Positions 26,249-36,533 of a DNA stretch of 64,000 bases are shown one piece after another; the first letter of the stretch is position 1; the number at the start of each line of letters is the position of its first letter. Source of the DNA: Sneathiella aquimaris (GTDB taxonomy: Bacteria > Pseudomonadota > Alphaproteobacteria > Sneathiellales > Sneathiellaceae). Made by a program: the position numbers and the translations under genes. The DNA lies in the NCBI RefSeq assembly GCF_026409565.1, contig NZ_CP112881.1, positions 62,001-126,000 on the forward strand, in the 5' to 3' direction. Below the pieces are notes generated by a model. It was given only the letters and a program-made list of their open reading frames with translations, made no database searches and had not been told where the DNA came from.

Positions 26249-26379
26249 GTGCTGATCCAATTCTTCTAGTAAATCTCTTATCTATCACAGATCGAAAATT
26301 AAAGTCTGGATAGGTTACTTAAGTTATTGATTTCAGTATTATATTTGTACAGGTGGTTCCATTTTTCTAGCTCCCGTTT

Positions 26380-27933
26380 TTAGGTGGTGAGAAGCTTTTT
26401 CTGTCGTCTGCGTTCAACAGACGATGGGATATTCAAGGCGTCTCTGTATTTTGCCACGGTGCGCCGTGCAATATCAATCCCTTCGCGTTTCATAAGCTCA
26501 ACAATCTTGTCGTCGGAGAGAATAGCGTTGGGCTTTTCATCGTCCACAAGCTGCTTGAGTTTGTATTTAACAGATTCTGCTGAATGAGATATTCCTCCTC
26601 CTGATGTAGAATTGATGGCAGAGGTAAAGAAATACTTAAGTTCGAACACGCCACGTGCCGTTGCAAGATATTTATTCGCTGTAACGCGACTCACCGTGCT
26701 TTCATGCATTTGAATGGCATCGGCGATTGCCTTGAGGTTCATGGGTTTCAGATATTCAATTCCCTGCGTGAAAAACATTTCTTGCTGGGCGACCAGTTCA
26801 GTCGCGACTTTCAGGATTGTGTTTGCCCGTTGATCCAGGGATTTTACAAGCCAGTTCGCTGTATTCATACATTCTGAAATAAACTCCTTTTCCTGTTTTT
26901 TCAGGGGCTTATTACTGATTTGTGCATGATATCGATTGTTTACAAGAACTTTCGGCAGGGTTTCTGTATTTAGTTCAATATGCCAGCTTCCATCCGGGTT
27001 TCGGGAGACAAAAACATCCGGAATAACGGTGTTGGAAACATCATGTCCAAACTTTAACCCGGGTTTCGGATCCAGCTCGCGGATTTCACTGACCATTTCT
27101 GTGATGTCTTCGCGATCTACCCCACAGAGGGACATCAGAGTTTTCAAATCCCCACGCGCTAGAAGTTCCAGATTATCAAGCAGGGCAGCCATCGCCGGAT
27201 CATATCGATTTTTATCTTTTAACTGTAAGGCAAGGCATTCGGCAAGATCCTGAGCGAAAACCCCGGAAGGCTCGAACCCTTTGAGAATGTCCAGTGTTTC
27301 CACAACCAACTGTTCCGCGCAGCCAAGGGTTTCTGATATTTCGCCTGTATCTCCGGTGAAATAGCCGGCGTCTGAAACCAGATCAATAAGGTAGGTTGCA
27401 ATGAATTTCGTCGGCGCGGGTAAGGGCAGAAGGCTGAGCTGGCCTGTCAGATGGTCCTGCAAAGACAGGTCTTCGGCCAGTGTATTTTCCAGACTGAATT
27501 CTGATCCGGAATAGCCGCTGCTGCTTGTTGTGGCCGCCAGATACCCGGAATCGGTCGCGTTCGCTGCGGGACTTTCATTTGCACCATCCGCTGCGCTGTC
27601 ATTGTTGTACAGGTTGTCGTAATCAGTATCCAGGGGGCTTTCAGATGTTTCGGGTAGCGCTGTTGCGTCGCCAAGGGATAAATCGGTCAGTGCAGTACTG
27701 TCGGCCCCTTCTTCACCAAACCCCGCATCATTGTCCGAGACGACCTCTGCGGGTTGGTTGACATCTAGATCCGCATCCCCGCGCTCTAGCAGCGGGTTTT
27801 TTTCAAGTTCCTGTTCGATGAAATTAGCAAGGTCCAAGTTGGACAACTGCAAAAGCTTGATCGCTTGTTGCAATTGCGGAGTCATTACAAGCTGTTGACC
27901 CTGCCGAATATCCAGTCTTGGCGTTAAGGCCAT
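26380..27933 (-). CDS. rpoN: RNA polymerase sigma-54 factor
   Basis: This 517-aa protein has the N-terminal activator-interacting region (QGQQLVMTPQLQQAIKLLQL, residues about 12-31), an acidic variable region II (about 55-145), the core-binding region, and the C-terminal RpoN box ARRTVAKYR that reads the -24 element. Sigma-54 directs transcription needing AAA+ activators. The neighbours lptB, hpf and ptsN are canonical. Confidence 0.97.
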   Translation of the reverse strand: MALTPRLDIRQGQQLVMTPQLQQAIKLLQLSNLDLANFIEQELEKNPLLERGDADLDVNQPAEVVSDNDAGFGEEGADSTALTDLSLGDATALPETSESPLDTDYDNLYNNDSAADGANESPAANATDSGYLAATTSSSGYSGSEFSLENTLAEDLSLQDHLTGQLSLLPLPAPTKFIATYLIDLVSDAGYFTGDTGEISETLGCAEQLVVETLDILKGFEPSGVFAQDLAECLALQLKDKNRYDPAMAALLDNLELLARGDLKTLMSLCGVDREDITEMVSEIRELDPKPGLKFGHDVSNTVIPDVFVSRNPDGSWHIELNTETLPKVLVNNRYHAQISNKPLKKQEKEFISECMNTANWLVKSLDQRANTILKVATELVAQQEMFFTQGIEYLKPMNLKAIADAIQMHESTVSRVTANKYLATARGVFELKYFFTSAINSTSGGGISHSAESVKYKLKQLVDDEKPNAILSDDKIVELMKREGIDIARRTVAKYRDALNIPSSVERRRQKKLLTT

Positions 27934-27975
27934 TTTTTCTCCCGATCTCCAATTTTCTGATCATTGGTGTGTTGA

Positions 27976-28755
27976 TCAGAGATTGAAGCGATCCCCTAAA
28001 TATACGCGTCTTACACTTTCGTCGGCGACAATTTCCGACGGGTTGCCTTCCTTTATGACATGACCATCGTTAAGAATGTATGCTCGATCAATGATTTCAA
28101 GCGTTTCTCGCACATTATGCTCTGTAATAAGAACACCAATGCCCCGATCTTTCAAATGAGAAATCAAATCTCGGATATCGCCAACTGCAATGGGATCAAT
28201 GCCGGCAAAGGGCTCATCGAGCATGACGTAATTTGGTTTGCCGGCAAGTGCCCGGGCAATTTCAACACGCCGCCGTTCCCCGCCTGAAAGGGCAATCGCT
28301 GGCGTCCGGCGCAAGTGAGAGATGGAAAATTCTGCTAACAGTTCTTCCAGCATATTTTCCCGTTTGGCCCGGATGGGTTCAATCAATTCCAGAACTGAGC
28401 GGATATTCTGCTCGACAGTCATGCCGCGAAAAATGGAGGCTTCCTGCGGCAGATAACCGATCCCCAGCCGTGAACGGCGGTACATGGGCATGTGGGTTAC
28501 ATCAATCCCGTCCAGCGTGACGGTGCCATAGTCGGCACTCATAAGACCAGAAATGATATAAAAGCAGGTTGTTTTACCGGCACCGTTTGGCCCCAGAAGG
28601 CCTACCGCTTCGCCGCGCCTTACAGTGATGTCAACGCCGCGTAATACAGGCCGCTTCTTGAAAGATTTCCCAATATTCTGGGCTGTCAGCCCGCTATTTT
28701 CTGCGACGAGACGAGGACCGCTTTCTTCTGAATTTATGTCTATGTTATCGGTCAT
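27976..28755 (-). CDS. lptB: LPS export ABC transporter ATP-binding protein
   Basis: This 259-aa ATPase powers LPS extraction from the inner membrane with LptFG. It has Walker [10 protein letters not shown], signature [15 protein letters not shown] and Walker [14 protein letters not shown]. It lies 18 bases downstream of lptA. The N-terminal 22 residues are a short extension. LptFG are not in the window. Confidence 0.96.
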   Translation of the reverse strand: MTDNIDINSEESGPRLVAENSGLTAQNIGKSFKKRPVLRGVDITVRRGEAVGLLGPNGAGKTTCFYIISGLMSADYGTVTLDGIDVTHMPMYRRSRLGIGYLPQEASIFRGMTVEQNIRSVLELIEPIRAKRENMLEELLAEFSISHLRRTPAIALSGGERRRVEIARALAGKPNYVMLDEPFAGIDPIAVGDIRDLISHLKDRGIGVLITEHNVRETLEIIDRAYILNDGHVIKEGNPSEIVADESVRRVYLGDRFNL

Positions 28756-28773
28756 ATGTCATCCGGTGGTCTG

Positions 28774-29310
28774 TTACTGTTTCTTTTGCGGTACAAAAAT
28801 ACCGCGCACACGACCGCCAGTTCCATCAATTCGGCTTTTCCCCGAAACAAGATCCAGTGTCATTTTTTGACCGCGCAGGACGCTTTGCCCCTGAGTGAGA
28901 ACGACATTGCCGGTCAATTGAATTTTCTTTTCAACAACATCATAAAAGCCTTTATCGCCCTTTGCCGTTTCACGGGGGCTGGATAAAAACACATCGCCAA
29001 GTGCATCGATTTTACGAATGTTGGGTGGGTTTTCTGTATCAGAAGCAGAGCTTTTTTTGCCGTTCTGCGAATAATATACCAGTAATTTTGCAGCTTTTAA
29101 GCGGATATCCCCTTGAATGACCTGAACGTTTCCTTCAAAGGTTGCGATCTGCTTTTCCTGTTGAACTTCCAAAGAATCTGCAAGAATTTCAATTGGTTGA
29201 TCGGTATCAAACCCGCCGCCCAATGCTGATTGAGCCGAGACGTTCTGGATGCCTGCCAGACTAAAAAGCAGGAAAAAAGCTGCAAGGGTTCTACTGATCA
29301 TAAGTTTCAT
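28774..29310 (-). CDS. lptA: LPS export periplasmic protein LptA (OstA-like)
   Basis: This 178-aa periplasmic bridge protein has a signal peptide (about 1-26, ending VSAQS) and an OstA-type beta-jellyroll (about 35-165) with DSLEVQQEKQIATFEGNVQV. It carries LPS from LptC to LptD. It lies between lptC and lptB. Confidence 0.92.
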   Translation of the reverse strand: MKLMISRTLAAFFLLFSLAGIQNVSAQSALGGGFDTDQPIEILADSLEVQQEKQIATFEGNVQVIQGDIRLKAAKLLVYYSQNGKKSSASDTENPPNIRKIDALGDVFLSSPRETAKGDKGFYDVVEKKIQLTGNVVLTQGQSVLRGQKMTLDLVSGKSRIDGTGGRVRGIFVPQKKQ

Positions 29311-29334
29311 CTATTCGTCCGGCGTTGCCAGTTC

Positions 29335-30024
29335 TTACGGATACAAAATCATTTTTACATTGCCTTCGAAGCGAATGGTACCATTTAATTGCTTGGCCAC
29401 AAGCCTGTCAGCTTCAAATTCGCCCAAAGGACCATGCCCCTTCATGCCTTCCTTGCTTTCAATGACCCGCTCGCGCAGCTTAACATGAGCGCTTTCAGCG
29501 TAGATCTGGTTCCCGTTGTCAGAGAAAATCTCGATACCGCCGTGTAAATCCAGATAGCCGGTATCCGGGTTGAGACGCCCACTTGGCGCAGTCATGGACA
29601 ACCATTGTCCGGTCTTCAGCGTAATATCCGCCTGAAGATTGGTCAGATCGACCTCTTTGGAATTAATATCCGGCTGTATCGCACTGTCTGCGGTGACAAC
29701 ATATTGCTGGTTTCCATCATCGCTAGACAAAAACCGCGGGTTTGACATCCGGGTCTCGGTCGGGCTTGTGGTCACCTTTTTATATTCAAGGGTGATGGCA
29801 TCTTCTTCCTTTTCGAGGCTGGGCAATAGAAACACCACCGCGATAAGGATAAGTGCCAGTGCGGGGAGCGCAAGTTTCATCACAGAAACAAAACTTGTAT
29901 ATCGCTTTGCCTGATGCTGAAGAGATTTTGCAAGTTCCGGTATGTCCTCCATCACGACCGGTGTAACCGTCTCGGGGGCAAGGCCACCGCCGGACTGATT
30001 ATTTGGGGAGGACATATTTTCCAT
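29335..30024 (-). CDS. lptC: LPS export protein LptC
   Basis: This 229-aa membrane-anchored protein has one transmembrane helix (about 50-70) and a periplasmic jellyroll. It takes LPS from the LptBFG complex. The N-terminal cytoplasmic stretch of about 45 residues is longer than in E. coli, as usual in alphaproteobacteria. It starts two bases after the kdsD stop; an alternative ATG lies at 30015. Confidence 0.88.
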   Translation of the reverse strand: MENMSSPNNQSGGGLAPETVTPVVMEDIPELAKSLQHQAKRYTSFVSVMKLALPALALILIAVVFLLPSLEKEEDAITLEYKKVTTSPTETRMSNPRFLSSDDGNQQYVVTADSAIQPDINSKEVDLTNLQADITLKTGQWLSMTAPSGRLNPDTGYLDLHGGIEIFSDNGNQIYAESAHVKLRERVIESKEGMKGHGPLGEFEADRLVAKQLNGTIRFEGNVKMILYP

Positions 30025-30026
30025 TC

Positions 30027-31028
30027 TTACATAACGCCGTTGCGCAGGCAGTCATGGACACTCAGGACACCGACCGGGACCACCCCTTCGAGCACAAACA
30101 GGCAGGTGATCCCGTTAAAACCGGTCTGGTTCATTTGCGCCAAAGCTTCGGCCGCCAAGGCACCGGGTTTTGTTGTTTGTGGCTGGGTGGTCATGACCTC
30201 ACAGGCTTTCTTGGTGAGTAAGCCTGCTCCCATATGGCGGCGTAAATCACCGTCTGTAATGATACCGGCAAGCGCCCCTTGCGGATCAAGAATACCGACA
30301 CAACCAAACCCTTTGGCAGACATTTGCAGCAAGGCTTGATCCATGAGCGTGTCCTGATCAATTAACGGCATTTCATCGCCGCGATGCATAAGATCCCCAA
30401 CCTTGATGAGAGAACTGCCCAGTTTGCCGCCCGGATGGAAAACATGAAACTCATCCGGAGAGAAACCTTTGCGTTCCAGCAGGGCGATCGCCAAAGCATC
30501 GCCCATGGCAAGCGTGAGTGTTGTTGATGTCGTGGGGGCCAGACCAATCGAACAGGCTTCGGGGGCATCGGGCAGCAGCAAGGCAACATCGCTTCGCCGG
30601 CCCAGTGTGCTGTCCGCTTTGCCAACAATCGCGATCAGCGGGATATTAAACCGTCTTGTATAGGCAATAATATCGCCCAGTTCTTTTGTCCCGCCTGAAT
30701 TGGACAGGCATAAAACAACGTCTTCGCGGGTAATCATGCCCAGATCGCCATGGCTGGCCTCGCCAGGATGGACAAACTGTGAGGGTGTTCCAGTAGATGC
30801 AAACGTGGCAGCTATTTTTTTACCGATGTGCCCGCTTTTTCCCATGCCGGAAATAATCACACGGCCAGTGGCATTGGCGATGATATCAAGGGCCTTGATA
30901 AACTCACCGTCCAGCGCCTGTTGCATTTGCACGATGGCATCGGCTTCAATTTGCAGAACCCGCCGGGCAGAGACCAGATCTCGTTGGTCATCCAGACGTG
31001 CCGTTTTTGTATCCTCTGGAAGTGTCAT
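30027..31028 (-). CDS. kdsD: Arabinose-5-phosphate isomerase (KpsF/GutQ family)
   Basis: This 333-aa enzyme interconverts ribulose 5-phosphate and arabinose 5-phosphate, precursor of Kdo. It has a SIS domain (about 35-170, with SGMGKSGHIGKKIAATFAST and SNSGGTKEL) and two CBS domains (about 210-330). ATG 31028 with GAAGA upstream is preferred to a start 30 bases earlier. Its place before lptC ties Kdo supply to LPS export. Confidence 0.94.
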   Translation of the reverse strand: MTLPEDTKTARLDDQRDLVSARRVLQIEADAIVQMQQALDGEFIKALDIIANATGRVIISGMGKSGHIGKKIAATFASTGTPSQFVHPGEASHGDLGMITREDVVLCLSNSGGTKELGDIIAYTRRFNIPLIAIVGKADSTLGRRSDVALLLPDAPEACSIGLAPTTSTTLTLAMGDALAIALLERKGFSPDEFHVFHPGGKLGSSLIKVGDLMHRGDEMPLIDQDTLMDQALLQMSAKGFGCVGILDPQGALAGIITDGDLRRHMGAGLLTKKACEVMTTQPQTTKPGALAAEALAQMNQTGFNGITCLFVLEGVVPVGVLSVHDCLRNGVM

Positions 31029-31203
31029 ACTGATCTTCAATCCATTTTGGAATATCAAACTATCAATGAGCTGGCGCCATGACGGTCATTCCCTCCGAAT
31101 ATAGGAGAGTTTCCTGTCCTTAACAAGAGGCGGGGACGCCCGCAAATAATTCAATATTATCAGGTTCCTATTTCCGAATGACAGTTACATGAACCGGCTG
31201 GGT

Positions 31204-31818
31204 TCATGAATGGGCGAAGATATCTGTCTCATCCCAGCCCACCAGATCCAGTTCGGCGCGTACAGGCAAAAAGTCAAAGCATTCCTGAGCCAATTCTGTC
31301 CGGCCTTCACGTTCCAGCATGATGTTTAATTTATCGCGCAACTGATGAAGGTACAAAACGTCTGATGCGGCATATTCCTGCTGCGCCAGTGTCAGTTCTG
31401 CGGCGCCCCAGTCAGAACTTTGCTGCTGCTTGGAAATATCAACATTGATCAGTTCCTGGCACAGATTTTTCAGGCCGTGGCGGTCAGTATAGGTCCGGAC
31501 CAGACGCGATGCGATCTTGGTGCAGTAAACCGGGCGACAGGTAACCCCCAGATACTTTTGAATAACCGCAATATCAAAACGGCCAAAATGAAAGAGTTTG
31601 GTCCGTTCCGGATCTGCCAGTTGTTTGGCAAGATTGGGTGCGTCATAAGTCTTGCCATCAAATTTGACCAGATGAGCATCTCCATCCCCGGCCGAGAGCT
31701 GTACCAGACAGAGGCGGTCGCGATGCGGCAGAAGGCCCATGGTCTCTGAATCAACCGCAATCTCGTTTCCAAGATCAATATTCGCCGGTAAGTCACCGTG
31801 GTGGAGGTAAATGGTCAT
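31204..31818 (-). CDS. Ribonuclease D-like 3'-5' exonuclease
   Basis: This 204-aa DEDD-type exonuclease domain has the first acidic motif VDSETMGL, a second around FGRFDIAVIQKYLG and a third QQEYAASDVLYLHQL. It lacks the HRDC domains of full-length RNase D. The small form is regularly found upstream of kdsD-lptC in alphaproteobacteria. The exact substrate is unknown. ATG 31818 gives the compact domain. Confidence 0.88.
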   Translation of the reverse strand: MTIYLHHGDLPANIDLGNEIAVDSETMGLLPHRDRLCLVQLSAGDGDAHLVKFDGKTYDAPNLAKQLADPERTKLFHFGRFDIAVIQKYLGVTCRPVYCTKIASRLVRTYTDRHGLKNLCQELINVDISKQQQSSDWGAAELTLAQQEYAASDVLYLHQLRDKLNIMLEREGRTELAQECFDFLPVRAELDLVGWDETDIFAHS

Positions 31819-32023
31819 TCTGTATCCAGTTGGTAATAGTGGTATCAATGTTGGCCTTCAAGCGGGACCTTTAGACTGATCCTTAGCCGTAACCGGCATA
31901 AATTTCAATGCCTGAGACAGAAGCGGTGCGCACAGGAAGGCGAAAATAAACCGGTGAGAGGTTCTTTCCTGAGGGCTTTTCCGTTAAAAAATGGTCTGAC
32001 ATTCATTTTACCAGGCAGAGTAT

Positions 32024-32377
32024 ATGAACATCTTTAGCAATGTCCTTTCCGATAGAGGCTCTAAATACGCCGTCTCTGGTGTGCCTGTAAAAAGCCGTCA
32101 GGAAGCCCGGCAAATGTTGAAGTCTTTAAAGAAAGACAAAAAATTTGCCAAGGCAACCCATAATAGCTGGGCCGTTCTTCTGTCTGAAGAGGGACCTGTT
32201 AAAAATGATGATGGGGAAGGCGGCGCGGGCCGGATTATTCTGCAAATGCTGGAAGGGGCTGCCTTGCAGGATCACATGATCATAGTCACGCGTTGGTACG
32301 GTGGGGTTAAGCTGGGCGGCGATCGTTTTCGGCGCGTTCAGGATTGCGTTCGATACTATCTGGATCAGTTGAAATAG
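32024..32377 (+). CDS. IMPACT/YigZ (UPF0029) family protein
   Basis: This 117-aa protein carries the family signature in VTRWYGGVKLGGDRFRRVQD near the C-terminus. Related domains occur in bacterial YigZ (about 200 aa) and eukaryotic IMPACT, a regulator of translation stress kinase signalling. Here only the N-terminal IMPACT domain is present, so it is a short version. The ribosome site CAGGCAGAG precedes the ATG. It is divergent from the exonuclease gene. Confidence 0.75.
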   Translation: MNIFSNVLSDRGSKYAVSGVPVKSRQEARQMLKSLKKDKKFAKATHNSWAVLLSEEGPVKNDDGEGGAGRIILQMLEGAALQDHMIIVTRWYGGVKLGGDRFRRVQDCVRYYLDQLK

Positions 32378-32513
32378 CCACGGAACCGGCCGCCAGAATA
32401 GTCGAAAATCTCTCTTTCTACAATTTTAGAGAAATTTAACCCTCCCCCATTAATATCACGAAATCATTATAAGAGTCGGTCGTGACGACGTGTGGGGGAA
32501 ATGGGTAACGAAT

Positions 32514-34853
32514 ATGCTTACGAAATTAAAAAACTTGTTTCAAAATTCAAAAATGAAAAAGAAACAGGCATCCACTGGTAAGCCGGTTTATACAAAATTC
32601 GGCATTGGATATCGGTTGGTTGCTGCCTTTTCTGCAGTTACGCTCCTAACCGTGCTGATTAGTATTTTTGGCTGGTTTAGCCTTGATGTTCTGACAAATG
32701 CGCAGGATAAAACGGCCAAGCATGATATTCCGTCGATAGCGTTGGCTTTGAAGCTTGCAAATGATGCCACAGAAATTTCTGCTATTGCACCTCGCCTGGG
32801 TTCAGTTTCATCAGATCAGGAACGTCAGCAGGTCGTGGTGACCCTGAATGCCGCCATTGCACAGGCAAATTCACGGCTGGGGGAATTGAACGGCTTCATT
32901 GAAGACAATGACTCTCTGCGAGCTATTTCTCAAAACCTGCTGCAATTGGAGCCGCTACTGGAAAATCTGGATGGTAGCGTGAAAGGCCGGCTCTATTTTG
33001 CAGAGCTTCGAAAAGAAAAACTGAAGCAACTGGAAGAATTTCGCAGTATTCTGGACAAAGGTATTGGATCCCTGCTGTTCCCAACCCGTATGAAGTTATT
33101 CAATGCGGCCGATGGGTGGGAAGAGTTGCTTGAAGAATCCATTGAAACCGCATTGACCGGCAAACAGCCCGAATATGATACCGAGCCCTTAAAGCAGGCA
33201 GCCACGGAAGCCATGACCGGTCAGGAAGCCGTTTTCCGTGTTCAGTCATCCGGTTATCTGCTGATCAGCCTGCTGGCTGAAGGGGCTTTGGCTGAAAATC
33301 CTGAAACAGTCGAGAAACTGATGACGCAATTCCTGTCGTCTATTTCCAGTATGGCAACCCCGCTGTCAAAAATTGGTACCGAGAAGAACAAGAAATTTGT
33401 CGCCAAGTTTGATGAACTTTTTGAAAATCTTTTGACAATTGGATCCCGTGGTTCCGATGAGGAAGTCATTTTTACCATCCGGATCAGAGAATTAGGTGCG
33501 GCAAAAAATGCAGAAGAAATACTGGCAAAAAGTCGGGATCTTGCTGAAACCCTGACAAAGAATGTAAATGCATTTGTTGCGTCCATTGAAAGTGATATTC
33601 AGCAGGTGAATGAGGAAAATCACGTTCTGGCAGAAAACACCAAGGTTTCCCTGGCGGTGGCTGCGTTGATTTCTGTTTTGGTCGCGATCGCGATCGCCTG
33701 GTTCTATATTGCCCGCAATATTGTGAAACGTCTTCTGATGATGGTTGATTCAGCCCGTAAGTTGTCCGAGGGAGATCTGGAATCCAGTATCTACCGCGAG
33801 GGGAATGACGAGATTGCGCGCCTTGGCTTTGCCATTGTGGGCTTCCGGGATTCTGCGCGGGAGGCTAAAGCCGCCCGTATTCAGGAAGAGCAGGAGCGCG
33901 TTCGCCGCGAAGCTGAGAAGGAACAGCAACGTCAGGAGCAGATCGAAAATGATCGACGCCTGAACGAAGAAAAAGAACGCCTGACAGAAGAAGCGGAAGC
34001 CAAGAAGGTTGAAGAGCTCAATCGATTGGCGGACGAATTTGAAGGCAGTGTTAAACATCTGGTGGAAAGCTTCTCTGCCGCAACAACCGATATGAACACG
34101 ATCTCCGGTTCCATGAGTGGATCCGCAGAACAGACATCCTCCCTGACACAGACGGTCGCGTCTGCGTCACAGATTTCCAGCAGCAGTATTAATGCTGTTG
34201 CCTCGGCTGCCGAAGAATTGACTTCGTCGATTTCGGAAATCAGTCAACAGGTTGGGCAGGCAGCGTCAATTGCCGGGGACGCGGTAACCGAAGCAGAGCG
34301 CTCCAACGTTATGATAACAAGTCTGAATGAAGCGGCTGCCAAAATCGGGGATGTTGTCGAATTGATCAGTGATATTGCCGAGCAAACCAACCTTCTGGCG
34401 TTGAACGCGACGATCGAAGCGGCCCGCGCAGGAGATGCGGGTAAAGGCTTTGCCGTGGTTGCGAGTGAAGTGAAAAATCTGGCAACACAGACCGCAAAGG
34501 CAACGGAAGAAATCACCAGTCAGATCAAATCCGTTCAGCAGGAAACAGGAAACGCTGTTCTTGCAATTGGCGGGATCAGTTCAACGATCAGCCGGATCAG
34601 TGAAATCAACACCACAATTTCGGCTGCTGTGGAAGAGCAAGGGGCGGCGACCAACGAAATCAGCCGCAGTGTTCAAAAAGCAGCGGACAGCGCGAATGAA
34701 GTGTCTGAAAATATCAACACGGTGAACGAGACAGCCAGTAAAACGGGAAGCTCTGCGACGGAAGTTCAGGGTGTCGCCCAGAAACTGGCCCAGGAGGCAG
34801 GAAACCTTCAGGAAGAAGTCGACCGTTTCCTCAAGCAGGTTCGAGCCGGATAG
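32514..34853 (+). CDS. Methyl-accepting chemotaxis protein
   Basis: This 779-aa receptor has a transmembrane helix near residues 38-60, a large helical periplasmic sensor (about 60-390), a second transmembrane helix (about 390-412), HAMP (about 413-465) and a charged coiled coil rich in Glu/Arg/Gln (about 470-525). The signalling domain follows, with hairpin tip [20 protein letters not shown]. The long periplasmic helical bundle is unlike Cache sensors. ATG 32514 is chosen; a GTG at 32490 is in frame. No che genes are nearby. A terminator follows. Confidence 0.92.
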   Translation: MLTKLKNLFQNSKMKKKQASTGKPVYTKFGIGYRLVAAFSAVTLLTVLISIFGWFSLDVLTNAQDKTAKHDIPSIALALKLANDATEISAIAPRLGSVSSDQERQQVVVTLNAAIAQANSRLGELNGFIEDNDSLRAISQNLLQLEPLLENLDGSVKGRLYFAELRKEKLKQLEEFRSILDKGIGSLLFPTRMKLFNAADGWEELLEESIETALTGKQPEYDTEPLKQAATEAMTGQEAVFRVQSSGYLLISLLAEGALAENPETVEKLMTQFLSSISSMATPLSKIGTEKNKKFVAKFDELFENLLTIGSRGSDEEVIFTIRIRELGAAKNAEEILAKSRDLAETLTKNVNAFVASIESDIQQVNEENHVLAENTKVSLAVAALISVLVAIAIAWFYIARNIVKRLLMMVDSARKLSEGDLESSIYREGNDEIARLGFAIVGFRDSAREAKAARIQEEQERVRREAEKEQQRQEQIENDRRLNEEKERLTEEAEAKKVEELNRLADEFEGSVKHLVESFSAATTDMNTISGSMSGSAEQTSSLTQTVASASQISSSSINAVASAAEELTSSISEISQQVGQAASIAGDAVTEAERSNVMITSLNEAAAKIGDVVELISDIAEQTNLLALNATIEAARAGDAGKGFAVVASEVKNLATQTAKATEEITSQIKSVQQETGNAVLAIGGISSTISRISEINTTISAAVEEQGAATNEISRSVQKAADSANEVSENINTVNETASKTGSSATEVQGVAQKLAQEAGNLQEEVDRFLKQVRAG

Positions 34854-34876
34854 CCGGACCGGCAAGGATGAAGATG

Positions 34877-34902
34877 AACCCGGCAATTTGCCGGGTTTTT
34901 TC
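34877..34902 (+). terminator. Terminator after chemoreceptor gene
   Basis: AACCCGGCA (34877-34885) and TGCCGGGTT (34889-34897) form a 9-bp stem with a 3-base loop and a T run. Confidence 0.85.
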
Positions 34903-35059
34903 TTGCCTTGATCGTTACACTGATGACCATATTTCTTTAGTCAGAAAAAGGGTAGCGTTCTGGCGGGTCTTCCGTCAGAATTTGGAGTGAGGGACTAAAC
35001 GGCAACAGGCGGGCTGAAGGCCACGCTGATTTCAACGAAAAAAGAAATGGACCAGAAGG

Positions 35060-35701
35060 ATGCGTACTCAAGTTTCTAAACTGATCGGTGCGGCAAAAGT
35101 CATACCGGTGTTGGTGATCGATGATCTGGATACGGCCGTGCCTCTTGCCCACTGCCTTGTAGAGAACGGATTGCCGGTTTTGGAGATTACCTTGCGTACG
35201 CAGACGGCCCTCGGTGCGATAGAACGGATCTGTAACGAGGTCGAAGGCGCCATTGTTGGTGCAGGAACGATCCTCGGTGCAGATGATCTGGCAGCGGCCC
35301 GAAAAGCAGGGGCTGTTTTTGGTGTGTCCCCCGGGATGACCCACGAATTGCTGGACAGCCTGAAGCAGTCAGATCTGCCGTTTTTGCCCGGTGCCGCGAC
35401 GGCCAGTGAGGTGATGGCCTTGCGCGACGCTGGATTTAAGGAACAAAAGCTGTTCCCTGCCGAAGTGGTTGGCGGTACGTCCTTTATCAAATCCGTGGGC
35501 GGGCCTGTTCAGGATGTGTCCTTTTGCCCGACAGGGGGCATCCGGTATGATAATATGGAACAATATCTGACATTGCCTAATGTGATGGCGATTGGCGGAA
35601 CCTGGATTGCGCCAAAAGAACTATTGCTGCGCAAAGAATGGGAAACCATTGGAAGTCTGGCCTTTGAAGCCTCAATCAAGGCGGCCTCCTTCGCAGGATG
35701 A
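35060..35701 (+). CDS. eda: KDPG / 4-hydroxy-2-oxoglutarate aldolase
   Basis: This 213-aa class I aldolase has the catalytic Glu in LPVLEITLRT and the Schiff-base Lys in EQKLFPAEVVGG. The family cleaves 2-keto-3-deoxy-6-phosphogluconate or 4-hydroxy-2-oxoglutarate to pyruvate plus an aldehyde. No edd or glucokinase is nearby, so the Entner-Doudoroff role is not supported by context. It is convergent with the molybdenum hydroxylase operon and might supply a pyruvate-releasing step there. That link is inference. Confidence 0.9.
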   Translation: MRTQVSKLIGAAKVIPVLVIDDLDTAVPLAHCLVENGLPVLEITLRTQTALGAIERICNEVEGAIVGAGTILGADDLAAARKAGAVFGVSPGMTHELLDSLKQSDLPFLPGAATASEVMALRDAGFKEQKLFPAEVVGGTSFIKSVGGPVQDVSFCPTGGIRYDNMEQYLTLPNVMAIGGTWIAPKELLLRKEWETIGSLAFEASIKAASFAG

Positions 35702-35731
35702 CCAATGCGGTGTCATTATTAGCGGTTGGTG

Positions 35732-36532
35732 TTACCTGGCGGCGCAAACAAGTTTCTGTGTGAGCGATTTAATCAGATGCGCCCTGTAATCGGCCTGTCC
35801 GTGTAGGTCGCTCATCAGATTATCCGGGCTGGGTGCGAAATCTTTCAGCGCCTTAATGCTGAAGGTTCCGGCTAACCTTTCTTCGGCTTCGGTAAGCCTG
35901 AAAACACCGTTGCTACCGGCCCCGGTTACAGCTATTCGGACCCTGGCGTCGCCGAATCTTGCAAGAAAAACCCCGACCAGGGCATAGCGGGATATGGGAT
36001 TGGCAAATTTTCGGTAGCCGCAAAAGGCTGGTTTTGGAAAACTGACAGAGGTGACAATTTCAGTATCCTGCAGGGCCGTTTCAAACAGATCTTCAAAAAA
36101 ATCGTCTGCATGAAGGGTACGTTTGTTGGTGTGAACCGTAGCACCTGACCCTAACAGGCCCGCCGGATAATCCGCGGCAGGATCATTGTTCGCGATTGAC
36201 CCGCCGAGGGTTCCCATATTGCGGATGAGCGGATCCCCGATTTTACCAGCCAGAAACGCAAGGCCGGGTAAATATTGACGGATGATCGATGAAGCCGCAA
36301 CCTCCCGATGAAGCGTCATGGCGCCAATTTCGATCCTGTCGCCCTTGTCCCGAATGAAAGAAAGGTCAGGGATATGCCGAAGATCAATAAGGTCAGTTGG
36401 TGCAGCAAGCCGTTGTTTCAGGGTTGGGATAAGGGTCTGGCCGCCTGCCAGAATTTGTGGATCATCCCGTTGCGCCAACACTGTTTCGGCGTCGTTCAAG
36501 GTCGCAGGGCGATGGTAGTGTGTTGCATACAT
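35732..36532 (-). CDS. Molybdenum hydroxylase FAD-binding subunit (CoxM-like)
   Basis: This 266-aa medium subunit of a xanthine-dehydrogenase-family enzyme has the FAD motifs AGGQTLIPTLKQRL and GTLGGSIANNDPAADYPAGL. It passes electrons from the iron-sulfur subunit to FAD and on to an acceptor. ATG 36532 lies one base after the small-subunit stop; the longer frame runs into that gene. It is the most distal gene of the hydroxylase operon, which runs large subunit, DapA-like, CoxG-like, small subunit, FAD subunit. Confidence 0.9.
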   Translation of the reverse strand: MYATHYHRPATLNDAETVLAQRDDPQILAGGQTLIPTLKQRLAAPTDLIDLRHIPDLSFIRDKGDRIEIGAMTLHREVAASSIIRQYLPGLAFLAGKIGDPLIRNMGTLGGSIANNDPAADYPAGLLGSGATVHTNKRTLHADDFFEDLFETALQDTEIVTSVSFPKPAFCGYRKFANPISRYALVGVFLARFGDARVRIAVTGAGSNGVFRLTEAEERLAGTFSIKALKDFAPSPDNLMSDLHGQADYRAHLIKSLTQKLVCAAR

Positions 36533-36533
36533 T

